Positions 12,001-18,788 of a stretch of 47,512 nucleotides of DNA are shown one piece after another. Where the stretch lies: the NCBI GenBank assembly GCA_001724265.1, contig MEDY01000227.1:1-47512 (forward strand). The letters are read 5' to 3'. Position 1 is the first letter of the stretch; each line of letters starts with the position of its first letter. Position numbers and translations under genes: made by a program. Under the pieces are notes generated by a model. The model saw nothing but the letters and a program-made list of their open reading frames with translations, did no database searches and had not been told where the DNA came from. The DNA is from Rhizaria sp. SCN 62-66. Its lineage: Eukaryota > Rhizaria, unplaced.

Positions 12001-14934
12001 GCGCACTGCGCGCAGGCCTCCGTCCCCGACCTGCCGCAGCACAGCATCAACGCTGGCGCAAGTCGTGTCGAGCGCGCCTGCTGCGACAGCGTTGCCGCTA
12101 GCGCTGAGACCGCGCTGGTCGGCTGCCACGGGCTGCCCCCCGCCCGCGGCCTCGGCGGCGGTGTGGCCGCCCGCCCGGCCCTGGCCGCGCCCCCGCTGCT
12201 GCTGCCCGGCGTGCCCGCGCTCATGGTCACCCTGCCCTACCCCGCCTCCTTATTATCAGGCTCTCGAAGCAGCAATTGCACGAGTGGCACTGCGGACACG
12301 ACTGCGCTGTCCGTATCCCCCGGTCTCGTCCCCGCCACACTCGCCTTCGCAGCCGCGCACAACCTGCCCCTCCAGCGCCTCGTCGCCGCCGCCGCAGCCC
12401 GGCTGCCGGCCACGCGCGCCCTGGTCCGCGCGCTGGCCCACCAGCGCGAGCTCACCGCGGCCGCCGCGCTGGCGCTGCTGCTGCGCCGCGCTCCGCCCGC
12501 CGCCGCCTCCCTGGCCGGCGCCCCCGCGGCCCCCGGCGCGCTATCGGCGGCCGAGGTGGCGCTGGCGCACGCGTTGGCGGCCGCGGGCGCGCCCAGGGGG
12601 CCGGCGGCGCTGCGACTCATGGCCACGGTGCACTCGGAGACCACCACCACCACCACCACCACAACCACGGTCTCGACGACGACTGTTCCCAGCGTAACTG
12701 CGGGCGATAAGATGGCTGCCCAGCGTCGCACTCATACGAAGAGTTCAGACAGCACCGCCGCGGCAGCGGTGACCGTGAGCGGCGGTAGCGGTAGCGGCAG
12801 CGGCAGCGACGGCCGGCGGTGGGTGGCGCCGCAGGTGCCTGTGGGCGCGGGCGCGGGCGGCGGCAGTCGCCACGCCAATGCCGTCCCGTTCATGTCACAG
12901 CTTAAGGCCTCACCCTTCGCGCCCACGCTCGCCGCGCCCACCACCGCGGCCTCTGCGACTGCCGCCGCCGCTGCTGCGACTCCTTTAGCCTCAGCGTCAG
13001 CGACTGGCGGCGGCAGACTAAACGCCAGTCTGGCCTCTCCGAGCGCTGCCACAGGTGCCGCCGCCGGCCACGCGGCCGCCGGCATCGCGGTTGCGGGCCG
13101 CGGCGGGCGCGGGCGCGAGTCCCGCGTGCGCGTGCGGACGCTGATTCCGCTGGCGCCCATGCCGCCGCAGCCGCCGCGGCAGCCGCCCCCGCCGGCGCAG
13201 GCGCTGCAGCAGCTGGCGGGTCCTGCTGCATCGTCCGCGTCCTCGTCCCCGTCGCAGTCGCAGCGCGGCGGCGGCGGCGGCGGTCAGAGCCCCGGGGCGA
13301 GGACGCGCGCGGCGGCCGTAGCGGCGGCCCTGACGGGCCGGCGGCCGATCGCCAGCGCCAACTCGAGCCCGAGCGTGAGCGCGCGTGCGAGAGCCCCCGC
13401 GTCGCCCGGCACGGGCGGTGGTAACAGAGACGCTAGCAATGATCCCACTGCTTCGTCGGCAGACGCCGTCTCTGCGGTTGCGCCGAGTTGCGCTGCAACT
13501 GATTTCGACGAGTCGTATGAGGCGGCGGCCGCGCCTGATGCCGCGGCTGGTGCCATCGTTCCGCCGCTGCTCGTCCCTAGCGACACCGCTGTGAGCACTG
13601 CAGACGCCGGCGTCACGCCGACCAACGCAGCCGCTGCTGCTGCCGGCAATGCTGCTGCTGCTGCTGCCGCTGCTGATGATGATGCGACCCGTTTCACTCC
13701 CGGCCGCCCCCGCGCCGCCACCACCGCTGCCGCCGCCAGTGCTCGCGCCAACGCAGCACCTGCGACAAACAGCACGAACTCAAACGTCTACGGCTCTGCT
13801 GCGGCGACTAGCTCCGTGTTCGCGACCGTCGGCCGCCCCCACCGCGTCGTCGCCCCCTCCCCGGTCACCAAGAGCGGCCTAACTTCCTTCGCCGCCGCCG
13901 CCAAGCATAACGCCCTCGTCGCCTCCGCTACCGCCACTGCCGGCGCTGGCGCTGGCGCTGGGTCGGGCGCGGGCTCGGTTACGGCCACGCGGTACGGCGG
14001 CGCGGCGGCCGTGACGCCTTCCGCCAGCGCGGCTCAGGCCCAAAACAGTCTGGTGCTGATGGGCGGCGGCGGCGGCGGCGTGGGGCTGGGCCGGGCGCGG
14101 TTTAACTCGGACGCGGACAACCTCGACAACGGGGACGACGGCGACAGCGACAGCCGCGACGGCAGCGGCGACAACGTGGGCAGCCGCAGCGGCCGCAGCA
14201 GTCGTAGCAACAGCAAGCGAAGCAACAACGCCAACGTCAGCAGTCGCAATCCCGCGAGTGCGGACGATGGCGGCGATTCGAGCGACGAGGACGACGCGAT
14301 GATGTTGCGGCGGCAGCAGCGGGAGCAGCTCCGGCTGCACGGCGCCGCGGCCGCGCTGTCGGTGCCCTACGCGGGCATCGCCGAGGAGGACGAGGACGCG
14401 GGGGTTGAAGACGGCACCCACGCGCTTGCCCAAAGTAAGGAGGCGGGGGGGCATTGGGTCGGGAGCGATGCGGCTGCGGGCGATTTGGTGCCGCTGCCGC
14501 TGCCGTCGCTGCATTACGCCGCGTCCAGCGGCGGCGATGCGGCGGCGCAGAGTCAGTCGAGGAAGCAGTCACAGTCAGATTCTCAGAGCCAGCAGCACCA
14601 AACTAATGCAGCTAGGGCTAATGGCAGTGCAGGCAGCAGCAGAAACAACAAGACTCAGGACGAGTTTGCACTGCGCAACACGACCGGCAGCGCCAGCACG
14701 AGTGGCCACACCCACAACAACAACAACAACAATAGCAGGAGTGGCACCGGAAGCAGTGGGTTGGTTCATGATGAGAGTGGCCTCCTGTACTCACCCTACG
14801 CTCCAGACTCCCCGCCGCAGACCGGCGCGGGGAGCCCGCGGTCGCAGTCGGGCGGCGCTGCGACTCGTGGTGATGGGACGACGGAGGAGGAGAGAGGGGG
14901 ACTTCTGAGCTCGATCAAAAACTTGTTTTCTTAA
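1..14934 (+). CDS. FAB1: Giant Fab1/PIKfyve-type phosphatidylinositol-3-phosphate 5-kinase (5' end outside window)
   Basis: Makes PI(3,5)P2 from PI3P on endosome and vacuole membranes. The frame is open from base 1 to the TAA at 14932-14934 (at least 4977 residues, no intron), so the start lies upstream and the FYVE and most of the chaperonin-like region are not visible. Using codon 1 at base 1, the conserved Cys-rich region is near codons 409-575 (LTWSGCRTCRCLL, MSFARFVELISL, VVTFEFQPM), matching the family. The lipid kinase domain is near codons 3377-3930: ATP-site Lys in YVLKFV (10399), DLKGSTQNR (10912), IVDYSLL and GVIDYVRQYTWDK (Asp at 11638), and an activation-loop-like APTIVPPAAYRARF. 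All key residues are present. Two long low-complexity inserts interrupt the kinase lobes, and about 1,047 low-complexity residues follow it, whereas known family members end soon after the kinase. The rest is Ala/Ser/Asn/Gln-rich linker. Confidence 0.93.
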   Translation, partial: AAEAAAAAAEASAGKAAPAATAASLPSANAANSSSSSSSSSSKSTGGAGSSSSKTGESESAAAAATTAAATQQLPALSPALLSDPQSLQLIVAHPGVHTFSSLWPSFVNYSEVRVSNARRLAAAEAAAKAATRAKAAAAKAAAAATAAASAAAAAEAEAEAEDEAKADAEIEVAPVAPQTNASSSTSSRTSSFSSSATALASSDHAPASASIAAASIPAAAKPTGQTAGPAPLKRAYRKRNTNKSTYANAVVAGSAPAARIVELDNAAAALANAMPASSSSLSTATAAATAAAAAAANAKTKSAKTKTTPASQTGDGSRESKAAAASAAASAAAAAAASAASAAASAAAAAAAVGVNDGDWSLLYPPPYLPTNVTHGSNNSAVGASGVVGTVARTRTHTRFPPFSAGPVLTWSGCRTCRCLLAPYRLVSADTLAMSFARFVELISLNTTATARAPPHGANSSNNNNRTGSSTTGNSSSSGATGLGGFGDGNADEDALTDSTNGDNSNNNNNSSSSSGGGNSGNTGSGSMCRCAHRAAAGAGVLGSHARAPRGGSLLARYFARGDVVVTFEFQPMAPLALAAGHHGLPPRAPPLRPLRPLPFTLPPRVLAIARAFAAEGGAAAFARNSNSLVLLSSNTRAGADADYKISDTAVTSPVSAMTASKSSIGIDAVALGSAAAAIAAATASASAAATGPDACTLLLDLSFLHDAIFASTSAALARVAALLTVTSSAATAAAAATAAAATASAAVNALSAAAAAQGGLTGAEAWNETGTPTVPGAEAGRLYSGSNFNTVGSRGSGRGIGSNGGVRAATGTAVAATGGGSRARIHHSHHGHGHGHRHSVDHSVGPAETGATDETTVGLSAFLGSSRSHTPSPQSSPHSSAQSSPQLSPRSSPRSSAKSSAHSSRSSSRRSSPNKLTPQSSISTDNAKSDENSTESNTDVNASHTADSSRSQSHSRNCGRGHKTQPVRGLSPVASAYHDAPTSDAGAESTATPYALVTPSTAPVSLPAPAPMSALGPTTPVTTVLAATPSAVAASSPTVNAISALVPPLTALNSLVATEAALCRSALAQLATDILLERAVFAASFDLLGVGTAVHTPAVAATAAAAAAAAAAAATAATAADANSKGCAALGEAEVAAIAAAAAASAAVAAARLPRPPAALESVLEAAGVTGVASLLALTDPDAVLSIADPVLSAPANAKDSQSHNSRATATDSASLAASLLPRPRLSASPFAVFALQSRFARSVGHWNQLLVSLRERALRVSREATRLAAMTARQQMQLRKPLSAASQNSGNPSAYSNAFSTIVNNSYHSNTNGSRTSFMSRFGRRNNANGSDAGFSEADAEPVPLDSNTAATAAAVAASATVSRVASPQQSPANSALSPPSGVLSPDGDLTSPSAQLYPPVSELRLKALSTAPSSFAASAAATAASTPVMATVPEADAEPAGTRETANKQKATRVSRARDSVVSVASAAAAAAAAAAAAAASLPGNIIHTILHENSPQLSASIPPSLLPVPLYGAGTGSGALANTLPSHSPGADSPATAVSVVDERVAVTAAIVASLKATAAANSLQALARLAAAVTVSDLLRLAPATPLTLLASLPLPADAASVAAAAAAVAAAAALPGFLVAPPATQAAAAAGLAPGAGVGVGAMMRGVVPLSARKAMLAAQSAKNADGAAGAASARAGVAAELETETETETEAVIDVDTDALRTSTAPSNDSSASNSFNAAGVVHKKKLRPRVLTNPNAGADTGISISPVKLSSRVDLASAVLSASEHESGSDSEYVSDLESDDTRRKADSRSSNNIAALTNSSAANATSPLRLGPSSVYSASPSATAPASSSAASAAAIAAAAAAAAAAAAVAAAAAPPSAAASAAIAALTATVHSLHQRYRVTFLFAGAPLAASTTSPAPVPVSPFAVTRAGAGSGSGSGAGDSHGDGSVFAHAASSPATYPLLPLRTSTVATTGGGLLSGALAALTGSAAAAAAGRPRTDVAEFDWHLAAGPLLAFALAHRAHTAAVAAAQAPFSAAVARAAQGTAAAVVTVRVLRAAVAVALEKAVNAQNIALANANANASAAAAAAAAAATSAMSASAAVMPLVTLTEGNEEQSGNSNNNSPTNTDADSQNATQQHQGSSSNTFGSNKSNANKGRSKSKSVSVNGKSNNTTASTTASPRSAAAASGAGTSGAKVGPALTRESVLAASFDLWLSLAKPPSVSSNNKTQPTIEAAVAALLQECSIGALTSTNSSNATTCEKCNNTNSSSANTAVAAAYSRACDCASAHVTASAGAGAGAECFEAIAVPVLERWLSAAVAAHTAAVSQLQALYASRSSSLSATAETAGESEPIHTPLTLLATALIAASSAATAAAASAATTHSASPAARMVALSVAVSPPASDAAAPGLDLAPAAAASALSPAWARQWNTQVHAVVEARLFAAAAAADATAAAAATSTAADSDATSSPTATAVDWARDANDDEHTPIATPSSSSSASASASRNSSLEGRRREVLALALRTLSAPATEALRAPLLSRAETRRFATVVAHSADNYAHGTPHEQLQQQQQQQQYQYDAQLASSSAAAAASGSGSVSSAANRGSAPNLGGIGSAMARAVSAANAACYSAASAVAAGILSTKLAAVVTAAGAAATARSPAPAAATAAKLASADAKSSKSSSDIAHASTQSSGSVVLVAGVLGQPCTATAAPQRTDAPATATAVAPVFVPGAAVAVAGAVEVVRTLRMGVHCHAQSLVAAPAAAGTGSVSLPAASAPASRSGACYSLNGTPTAAGSSSAASASDADSAPFMPGVGNVLIVPPQSLAPPQLQISSAPFSAATAAAASAAAAASAAAVTAARVSSSSSSALLLHLPDPRHMLALPTCDWADPASSALSHAHAAGGVQATLTATAAAVAAAAAAAAAAGSASTAAAAAAAAAAAELLIAESASSKSTNGVVYSMTGAATDMGDSTGDGSDFALPTRTRGVTVFPAAAVGPGQLRPSLPSLPPPLSASINVTTLPFPSSTTVNNNNNSSSSSSGNSSNVETAASAQQKAAAAAAAAGAGAGSGGGGGDGDDAVTEETEHTVPCLRIFFDDTPQPPAYAPTLPLAAAPVHHHHAATRSPIYSHSSNVNNPHTGSSSSCACASVGGDKTRRRGAAELALLTALRLDASGEPRSLDELIASAAARAGAAAAAAVGDINATLSASGKSNSAGKRHARSANAGRKSAASDIAASAAAAAAAAAATNESATESGSGIDSEGDDASKSNSAPMSENEDDDDDANKSDASAVSTSNVAAANTKTANPGSPTVAPIALNKSPTLLSSALLRLDSAVGQTGRASSTTTAAAGSGAQDATAQQQQQQQQRDAEKQLQQQQQQQQQQQRQRALPSVVSTERTTFSVSVYYPAEFAALRALYCSYSGAPSSPSSNTGTGAGQQRDEDEDAFAQTSGDADVIESLADTASFMAQGGRSGAGFARSKDGRYVLKFVSQLEMGMFLKNAPAFFAYMHRSMAHDVPSLLVKTLGAYAVTVGSTASRWKPVPASAAATATGAGAVYGSGFANGSHGGFVSNAAAAAATSAAAAAAAAAGAAAALTPAPVPPTLATTTGSASSNHSAPAGAAAGAQWSLISSSTTVSQVQYILLMPNLFYRRSVKQVFDLKGSTQNRYLKVKPLPPLAPNQNNTANNNNISSSSGTGSGAGNGASGSSSSSSASANANASAGAGGMVLSVPVASLASPIALAPGAASPLLLSSSSSSTANSSGSSNPNIGSLSMTNSNVASGAISLPVLSTGASVPAPAPAASAAAAAAAAVLETPEGAAAAVPAHWPLPPPSEPPVTLLDTNLLEATGGMPLPLDESSRTVLRAAVHNDSAFLSALNIVDYSLLAGIDAGSGELVAGVIDYVRQYTWDKSIETGVKFVVNLGKAPTIVPPAAYRARFRTALARVFAVAPGSGATLLPGLGAGATALVGAGAAGAAAVAGGSGGGGGLVPDLDSFLPTFDPVAFLTNGSAVAAAAVTAAAAAHCAQASVPDLPQHSINAGASRVERACCDSVAASAETALVGCHGLPPARGLGGGVAARPALAAPPLLLPGVPALMVTLPYPASLLSGSRSSNCTSGTADTTALSVSPGLVPATLAFAAAHNLPLQRLVAAAAARLPATRALVRALAHQRELTAAAALALLLRRAPPAAASLAGAPAAPGALSAAEVALAHALAAAGAPRGPAALRLMATVHSETTTTTTTTTTVSTTTVPSVTAGDKMAAQRRTHTKSSDSTAAAAVTVSGGSGSGSGSDGRRWVAPQVPVGAGAGGGSRHANAVPFMSQLKASPFAPTLAAPTTAASATAAAAAATPLASASATGGGRLNASLASPSAATGAAAGHAAAGIAVAGRGGRGRESRVRVRTLIPLAPMPPQPPRQPPPPAQALQQLAGPAASSASSSPSQSQRGGGGGGQSPGARTRAAAVAAALTGRRPIASANSSPSVSARARAPASPGTGGGNRDASNDPTASSADAVSAVAPSCAATDFDESYEAAAAPDAAAGAIVPPLLVPSDTAVSTADAGVTPTNAAAAAAGNAAAAAAAADDDATRFTPGRPRAATTAAAASARANAAPATNSTNSNVYGSAAATSSVFATVGRPHRVVAPSPVTKSGLTSFAAAAKHNALVASATATAGAGAGAGSGAGSVTATRYGGAAAVTPSASAAQAQNSLVLMGGGGGGVGLGRARFNSDADNLDNGDDGDSDSRDGSGDNVGSRSGRSSRSNSKRSNNANVSSRNPASADDGGDSSDEDDAMMLRRQQREQLRLHGAAAALSVPYAGIAEEDEDAGVEDGTHALAQSKEAGGHWVGSDAAAGDLVPLPLPSLHYAASSGGDAAAQSQSRKQSQSDSQSQQHQTNAARANGSAGSSRNNKTQDEFALRNTTGSASTSGHTHNNNNNNSRSGTGSSGLVHDESGLLYSPYAPDSPPQTGAGSPRSQSGGAATRGDGTTEEERGGLLSSIKNLFS
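6211..6240 (+). repeat. GCT tract (poly-Ala)
   Basis: A pure GCT run follows a GCCAAC repeat encoding alternating Asn-Ala. It is one of the few single-codon Ala tracts in the Fab1 gene. Confidence 0.8.
7646..7675 (+). repeat. CAG tract (poly-Gln)
   Basis: A nearly uninterrupted CAG run codes for Gln residues in the Fab1 linker, ending in a short QYQY stretch. Unlike most poly-Ala tracts here it uses a single codon, so it is a candidate for recent slippage. Confidence 0.85.
10015..10095 (+). repeat. CAG/CAA glutamine-rich tract just before the Fab1 kinase domain
   Basis: Two Gln runs with mixed CAG and CAA codons, separated by a short charged segment, sit directly before the kinase domain. 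The mixed codons argue that the amino-acid run, not a pure DNA repeat, has been kept. Confidence 0.85.
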
Positions 14935-16036
14935 GGAGCTTCAACAATAGTCACTACAACAAAGATAGGCACATAGACAGAGTCGTTATGTTATTTTTAT
15001 TTGTTATTTAGAAAAAACACACTGATTACAGTTCATTCATGGATTATACGTTATTCAGTCGTAGCGCGATATGACGATGCTATTATTCGGCGATTTTTCC
15101 AACAATGCATGTAGATGCTCAGGGCGCTGTGTACATAATTGTTACAAGATAATGGCCATCTACATGATGAATGAACGATAAAATTGCAATTTTACGATCG
15201 AATCCGCTTGTACATCATTTGCATACATGATACAGTACATTGTAATGGACATTTCCGTTATCGTGCGGGTCGTTCAATTGCCCGGTTAGAGTCCTCAAAA
15301 ACCCACAGTATAATATAATGTGTGTATTGGTAATTGAAATGTTGTGCACTAATGCAAACACAATTTTACGACAACATATCCACCAAAATTCCGTCAATCA
15401 CAGAACAGCAATCGCGACCCCCTGTCATCTCAGCACACTTTTTTGTTTGTGGTCGATCGGCCAGATGCAGACACGGGCGACATCGAACCCCAGTATCACG
15501 AATGTGCCCTTAAGATAAATCAAAACTGCATTTTTACGACACGCGTGAGAATGTTTTTGCATTTGCTGGTTTTGTAATACGACTGCATCGTCTTGCTGGC
15601 TCGCAAACGTCTGCTGATGACTCGGGCCGTTCGTGATATTTTGAGAACCCCAACGGAAAGGACCACTGCCCAGTGGTGTCGACGAGTGCGCAACTACAAT
15701 GTGAAATTGCTAACCATTTGCGCACAAACACGACGGCGATTTTGTGTGATGATAGTGTTTATGGATTAAGTATGATGAATAATGAAGATATCGAACATTA
15801 TTATGACAACGAGGTTAAATATAGCGAACATTCGGATTTGTTAGAACGAAGCGGCAGTGGACAACATGTGGACTAACTGACCTTCTTTAAATGTGCATAT
15901 ACACAATTCTACGACTTGCTCTTCATGCAGAAACCTCGGACTTGCCCACAGGGGTTAAGTTTGTACTTTCCAAGATGGGGAGATTGGATGTTCTAGACTT
16001 AGAATTTAAGGAGATATATGAAGTTCATTAATATAT
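14935..16036. other. AT-rich spacer downstream of FAB1
   Basis: No convincing gene. It is much more AT-rich than the flanking coding DNA. It would hold the FAB1 3' end and the promoter of the downstream NTPase gene. A degenerate motif, CAATTTTACGA, recurs at 15187, 15361, 15529 (GCATTTTTACGAC) and 15904 (CAATTCTACGAC). A possible 3' splice site (branch-like GACTAACTGAC at 15871, CAG ending at 15930) and a GTAAGG donor-like site at 16037 may belong to non-coding exons of the NTPase gene. A 67-codon ORF at 15673 has no recognisable content. Confidence 0.6.
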
Positions 16037-16356
16037 GTAAGGATGCCAAAGAATATGCTCAATTATGCTGTATATCGAAGACTGTATTGAAGGGAAACAC
16101 GCGTACTATCCAAGAGTTCGTCCTCGAGGTTGACCACCTGTCGCCCCCCCACCCCACCACTCTCCACCCCGCTGTGACGCACGACGTTTTACATAAAATG
16201 TCGCGCGTAACACCCGCCTCAGGTTGTATATCCAGGCGATAATCAGAATGTGTTTTGCTCTCAATGTCCGAGACCTAAACCAAAGGCATGCCCCCCAGAT
16301 ATTCTTTCCTTTCCACTGGATGTGGCTGTCTTCCTTCTTCTTCTCGGCCTTTCTCC

Positions 16357-16412
16357 TTTTACTAATATACACCATGCGTATCCGCGTCTTGTTTTCCTTT
16401 GGGTATTTGTAG
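16357..16412 (+). other. Putative 3' end of a spliceosomal intron before the NTPase start
   Basis: A branch-site-like TTTTACTAATATAC (16357-16370) is followed by a T-rich stretch and TTTGTAG ending at 16412, three bases before an ATG at 16415. Branch-to-AG distance is about 47 bases. The matching donor is uncertain; GTAAGG at 16037 is one candidate. Confidence 0.5.
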
Positions 16413-16414
16413 GC

Positions 16415-17905
16415 ATGTCATCACATGATCGTAACCCTTTGAAGACTCTTTACCAGTTGAAAGTCGACTGCAAGGCTCTTCTCTTACGGAAGCGTGAGGA
16501 GCAGACCCTCGGTACCCGTGATGCCCACGAGATCAAGGCTGAAATCGAGAATCTTGAGGTGCAATTGCGTTTGTTCACGTAGTAGATTGCAGAACTGTTG
16601 CAGAATAACGGCCCCACAGCAGCTCCCACCGCGCCTCAAAACGTGCTCAAGCGACTCTGGCAGTCGGACCCCAGCGACTTCTGGGAGGACGTCGTCTCGG
16701 AGACGCCTATAGACAGCGCCGCTTCTGGGGCCGATAACCGCGAGGACGGTGCGATCACTATTCTTGTCGTCCCCACCACTCCTGCCGCTCTTTCAGCTTC
16801 CGTTGCTCCTGCTCCTGCTCCTGCCTTTGCTCGTTCATCTTCCGTTGCTCCTGCTTCTGCTCCTGCGGCTAGTGATGTCGAGAAACACGAAGTGGGACCT
16901 CCTTTCCTCCGCAAGGCGAGGCTCAGTAAGTCCGAGTTTTTTGCTCTTCCATTCATGGGAGAGCCCCCTCAAGTCGCGGCACCCGTCTTGGTCGCGCGCC
17001 ACAGCCACCGGTTGTTGTTCAACGACTTGATGACTCGGCTCTTTGCACTCGCCAAGGGCAACGGCGTCGGCGTTAATCGCTGCACGCTCCTTCTGGGCCC
17101 GCCCGGCATTGGCAAGACGATGCTCCTCAACACCATCTTCCTGGACCTCATCCATGCCATGCAGCTAAACCCGACGTTGCCACGTCTCGACATCGTCTGT
17201 TTCGTTGAGAGTCGTAGGCCTGAGTTTCACCACTACGACTCCGCTGGCAACCTCACCATCTACGAGGATTTCCCGAGGCGTCTCAACAAGCTCACGACGG
17301 TGTTCATGTACGACCCTAACAAGGGGTACAACATGGAACGTACCTAGGCCGCGTCATTCGCCCTCATCGTGGTCGCCGCGAGTCCCAGCGAGAAAGTGAA
17401 GCTCCGGCGCGGGGTCTTCGACCCCTACTACGTGCACTCCTGGCTTTAGACAGAGTTTGCGGCCGCCGTGCCTCTGCTCTTCCCCGGCGAGAGCAAGCGC
17501 ATTGCGGCCGTCACCTCTGAGTTCGGATATAACCTCCGCGCCATCACCTCCTCCGCTGCGACCTTAGAAGAAAAGCGGAGGTGGTTTCAAACGCGCCTTA
17601 AGAGCGCCAAGGACGTCGCCTCGCTTACCTCACTCCTCCAGAACGAAGGTGACGAACACGGCTCCCTTGCGGGCTTCCAGCTAGTGCTGCCTGAGAGGGT
17701 GACCCTCAAGAACTTCGTGCAGGTGCCTGTATCGATGTTCGCCAGCCGGCACATGGAGAAGTTGTTCCAGGAGAGGCTGGTTGCGCTCGGTCTGGCAAAG
17801 GACGCGATCGTCGCGCACACTCGGAGTGATGAATACTTAGTGGTGCTGCGTGGCGCCAGCTCTATCCTTTCGCTCTTGGCGTCATTTTGCCTCACTCGCG
17901 GTTGA
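16415..17905 (+). CDS. CRN/RHS-type P-loop NTPase, frame contains four TAG codons (pseudogene or recoded)
   Basis: One reading frame runs from ATG 16415 to TGA 17903-17905 (496 residues if TAG is read). It contains a charged, heptad-like coiled coil (residues about 10-65), an Ala/Pro/Ser linker, then an NTPase core: Walker A GPPGIGKT (Gly at 17096, residue 228) and a Walker B-like TVFMYDP (Asp at 17312). Downstream, IVVAASPSE, a Tyr/Trp-containing YYVHSWL segment and an FGYNLRAI segment fit the Crinkler/retrotransposon-hot-spot (RHS) NTPase family, which is tied to mobile elements and, in several eukaryotes, to secreted or nuclear effectors. In-frame TAGs lie at 16580-16585 (tandem), 17345-17347 and 17447-17449; there is no TAA, TGA or frameshift. 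Base composition is less GC-rich and less Ala-rich than neighbouring genes, which suggests separate origin. No nuclease domain is obvious. Either a young pseudogene or a gene in which UAG is read. Confidence 0.72.
16580..16585 (+). other. Tandem in-frame TAG TAG within the NTPase coiled coil
   Basis: Two adjacent TAG codons fall in the same frame as the coiled coil before and after them. Polar residues fit these heptad positions, and Gln (one C-to-T change from CAG) would keep the helix regular. That is inference only. Confidence 0.75.
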
Positions 17906-18788
17906 CTCCATCAGCACTTTCAGGTAACGAGGCACCAATCGTTTACCTGACTCATAACGTCGATGCGCAATTGCGTGTGGCGGGCATGGCAACGGACGAC
18001 TCATACGCTGTTGGTTTGGGTCATTGCTACACATCTCACCACTGCTTCTCGAGCAAAAAGGCGACCCTATTGAGCTAAACTGGAACAAGTGTATTGGTGT
18101 GGTTTTATCGTAATCTGCTGCAGCCAGACTATTTTGTCGGTCCAGCTGCTGCCTTGCCAGGCACTTCTTCAACGGATCAGTCACGGTCACATTGCAAATT
18201 CATGTACATGTACAGTTGTACTGTAAGCTTACAATAAAAACGGCGACAAAAGTCGACATTAGCCAACTGAGAAAAAAACACGGTACTGTATAGAGACGGA
18301 CAAATTGGAGAAATACACAAACATTATAAATTAGGGGATCACAAGGCCACACTTCTAGTCAAGTTCGTCACTCACTAACTCTCAGCTATGTTGGGTGCAC
18401 TCAGTAACCAAATAGTAGACGCAGAGGAGCGGTGCAAGGAGAGCTTCAAAACACATGAAACACAAATCAGCACAGAGTCACAGTGCCATGACGCGAGACA
18501 AACCAGAGTGAAACTATGCATGTTGTGATATGCACATCAGGTCGGTGAGTTTGCGTTGCCTTTGCTTGTTCACGTCACAAACCAACCAAGCACACAATAA
18601 AACAAGGTTATAATTATCTTTTCGCTGCCGTGCCACACGTCCGTCGAACAGAGTGACTACATTGCTGACAAAATTGTTTAAAAAAAGTCCATTCTTATAA
18701 GAGACAGGACAACGATGGCTTTGTCTCAACAAGTTGCCAGCGTGCTGCTGCGCTTGCTGCTTCAGCATGCGATGCGGACCCCGCCGCC
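17906..18788. other. Convergent spacer between the NTPase and the CDF gene
   Basis: AT-rich, no credible gene. AATAAA hexamers on the + strand at 18233 and 18596 could serve the NTPase transcript. The start of the spacer (17906-18080) is still moderately GC-rich and may be eroded former coding sequence. A 12-base match to the end of the Tn5 mosaic end lies at 18696-18707. Confidence 0.55.

Noticed and set aside
15482-15500. Second GGGGTTCGATG B-box-like word (minus strand)
   Set aside because: No complementary T stem and no acceptor stem at tRNA distance.
15673-15876. 67-codon ORF in the FAB1 downstream spacer
   Set aside because: Chance length for the region, AT-rich, no recognisable motif.
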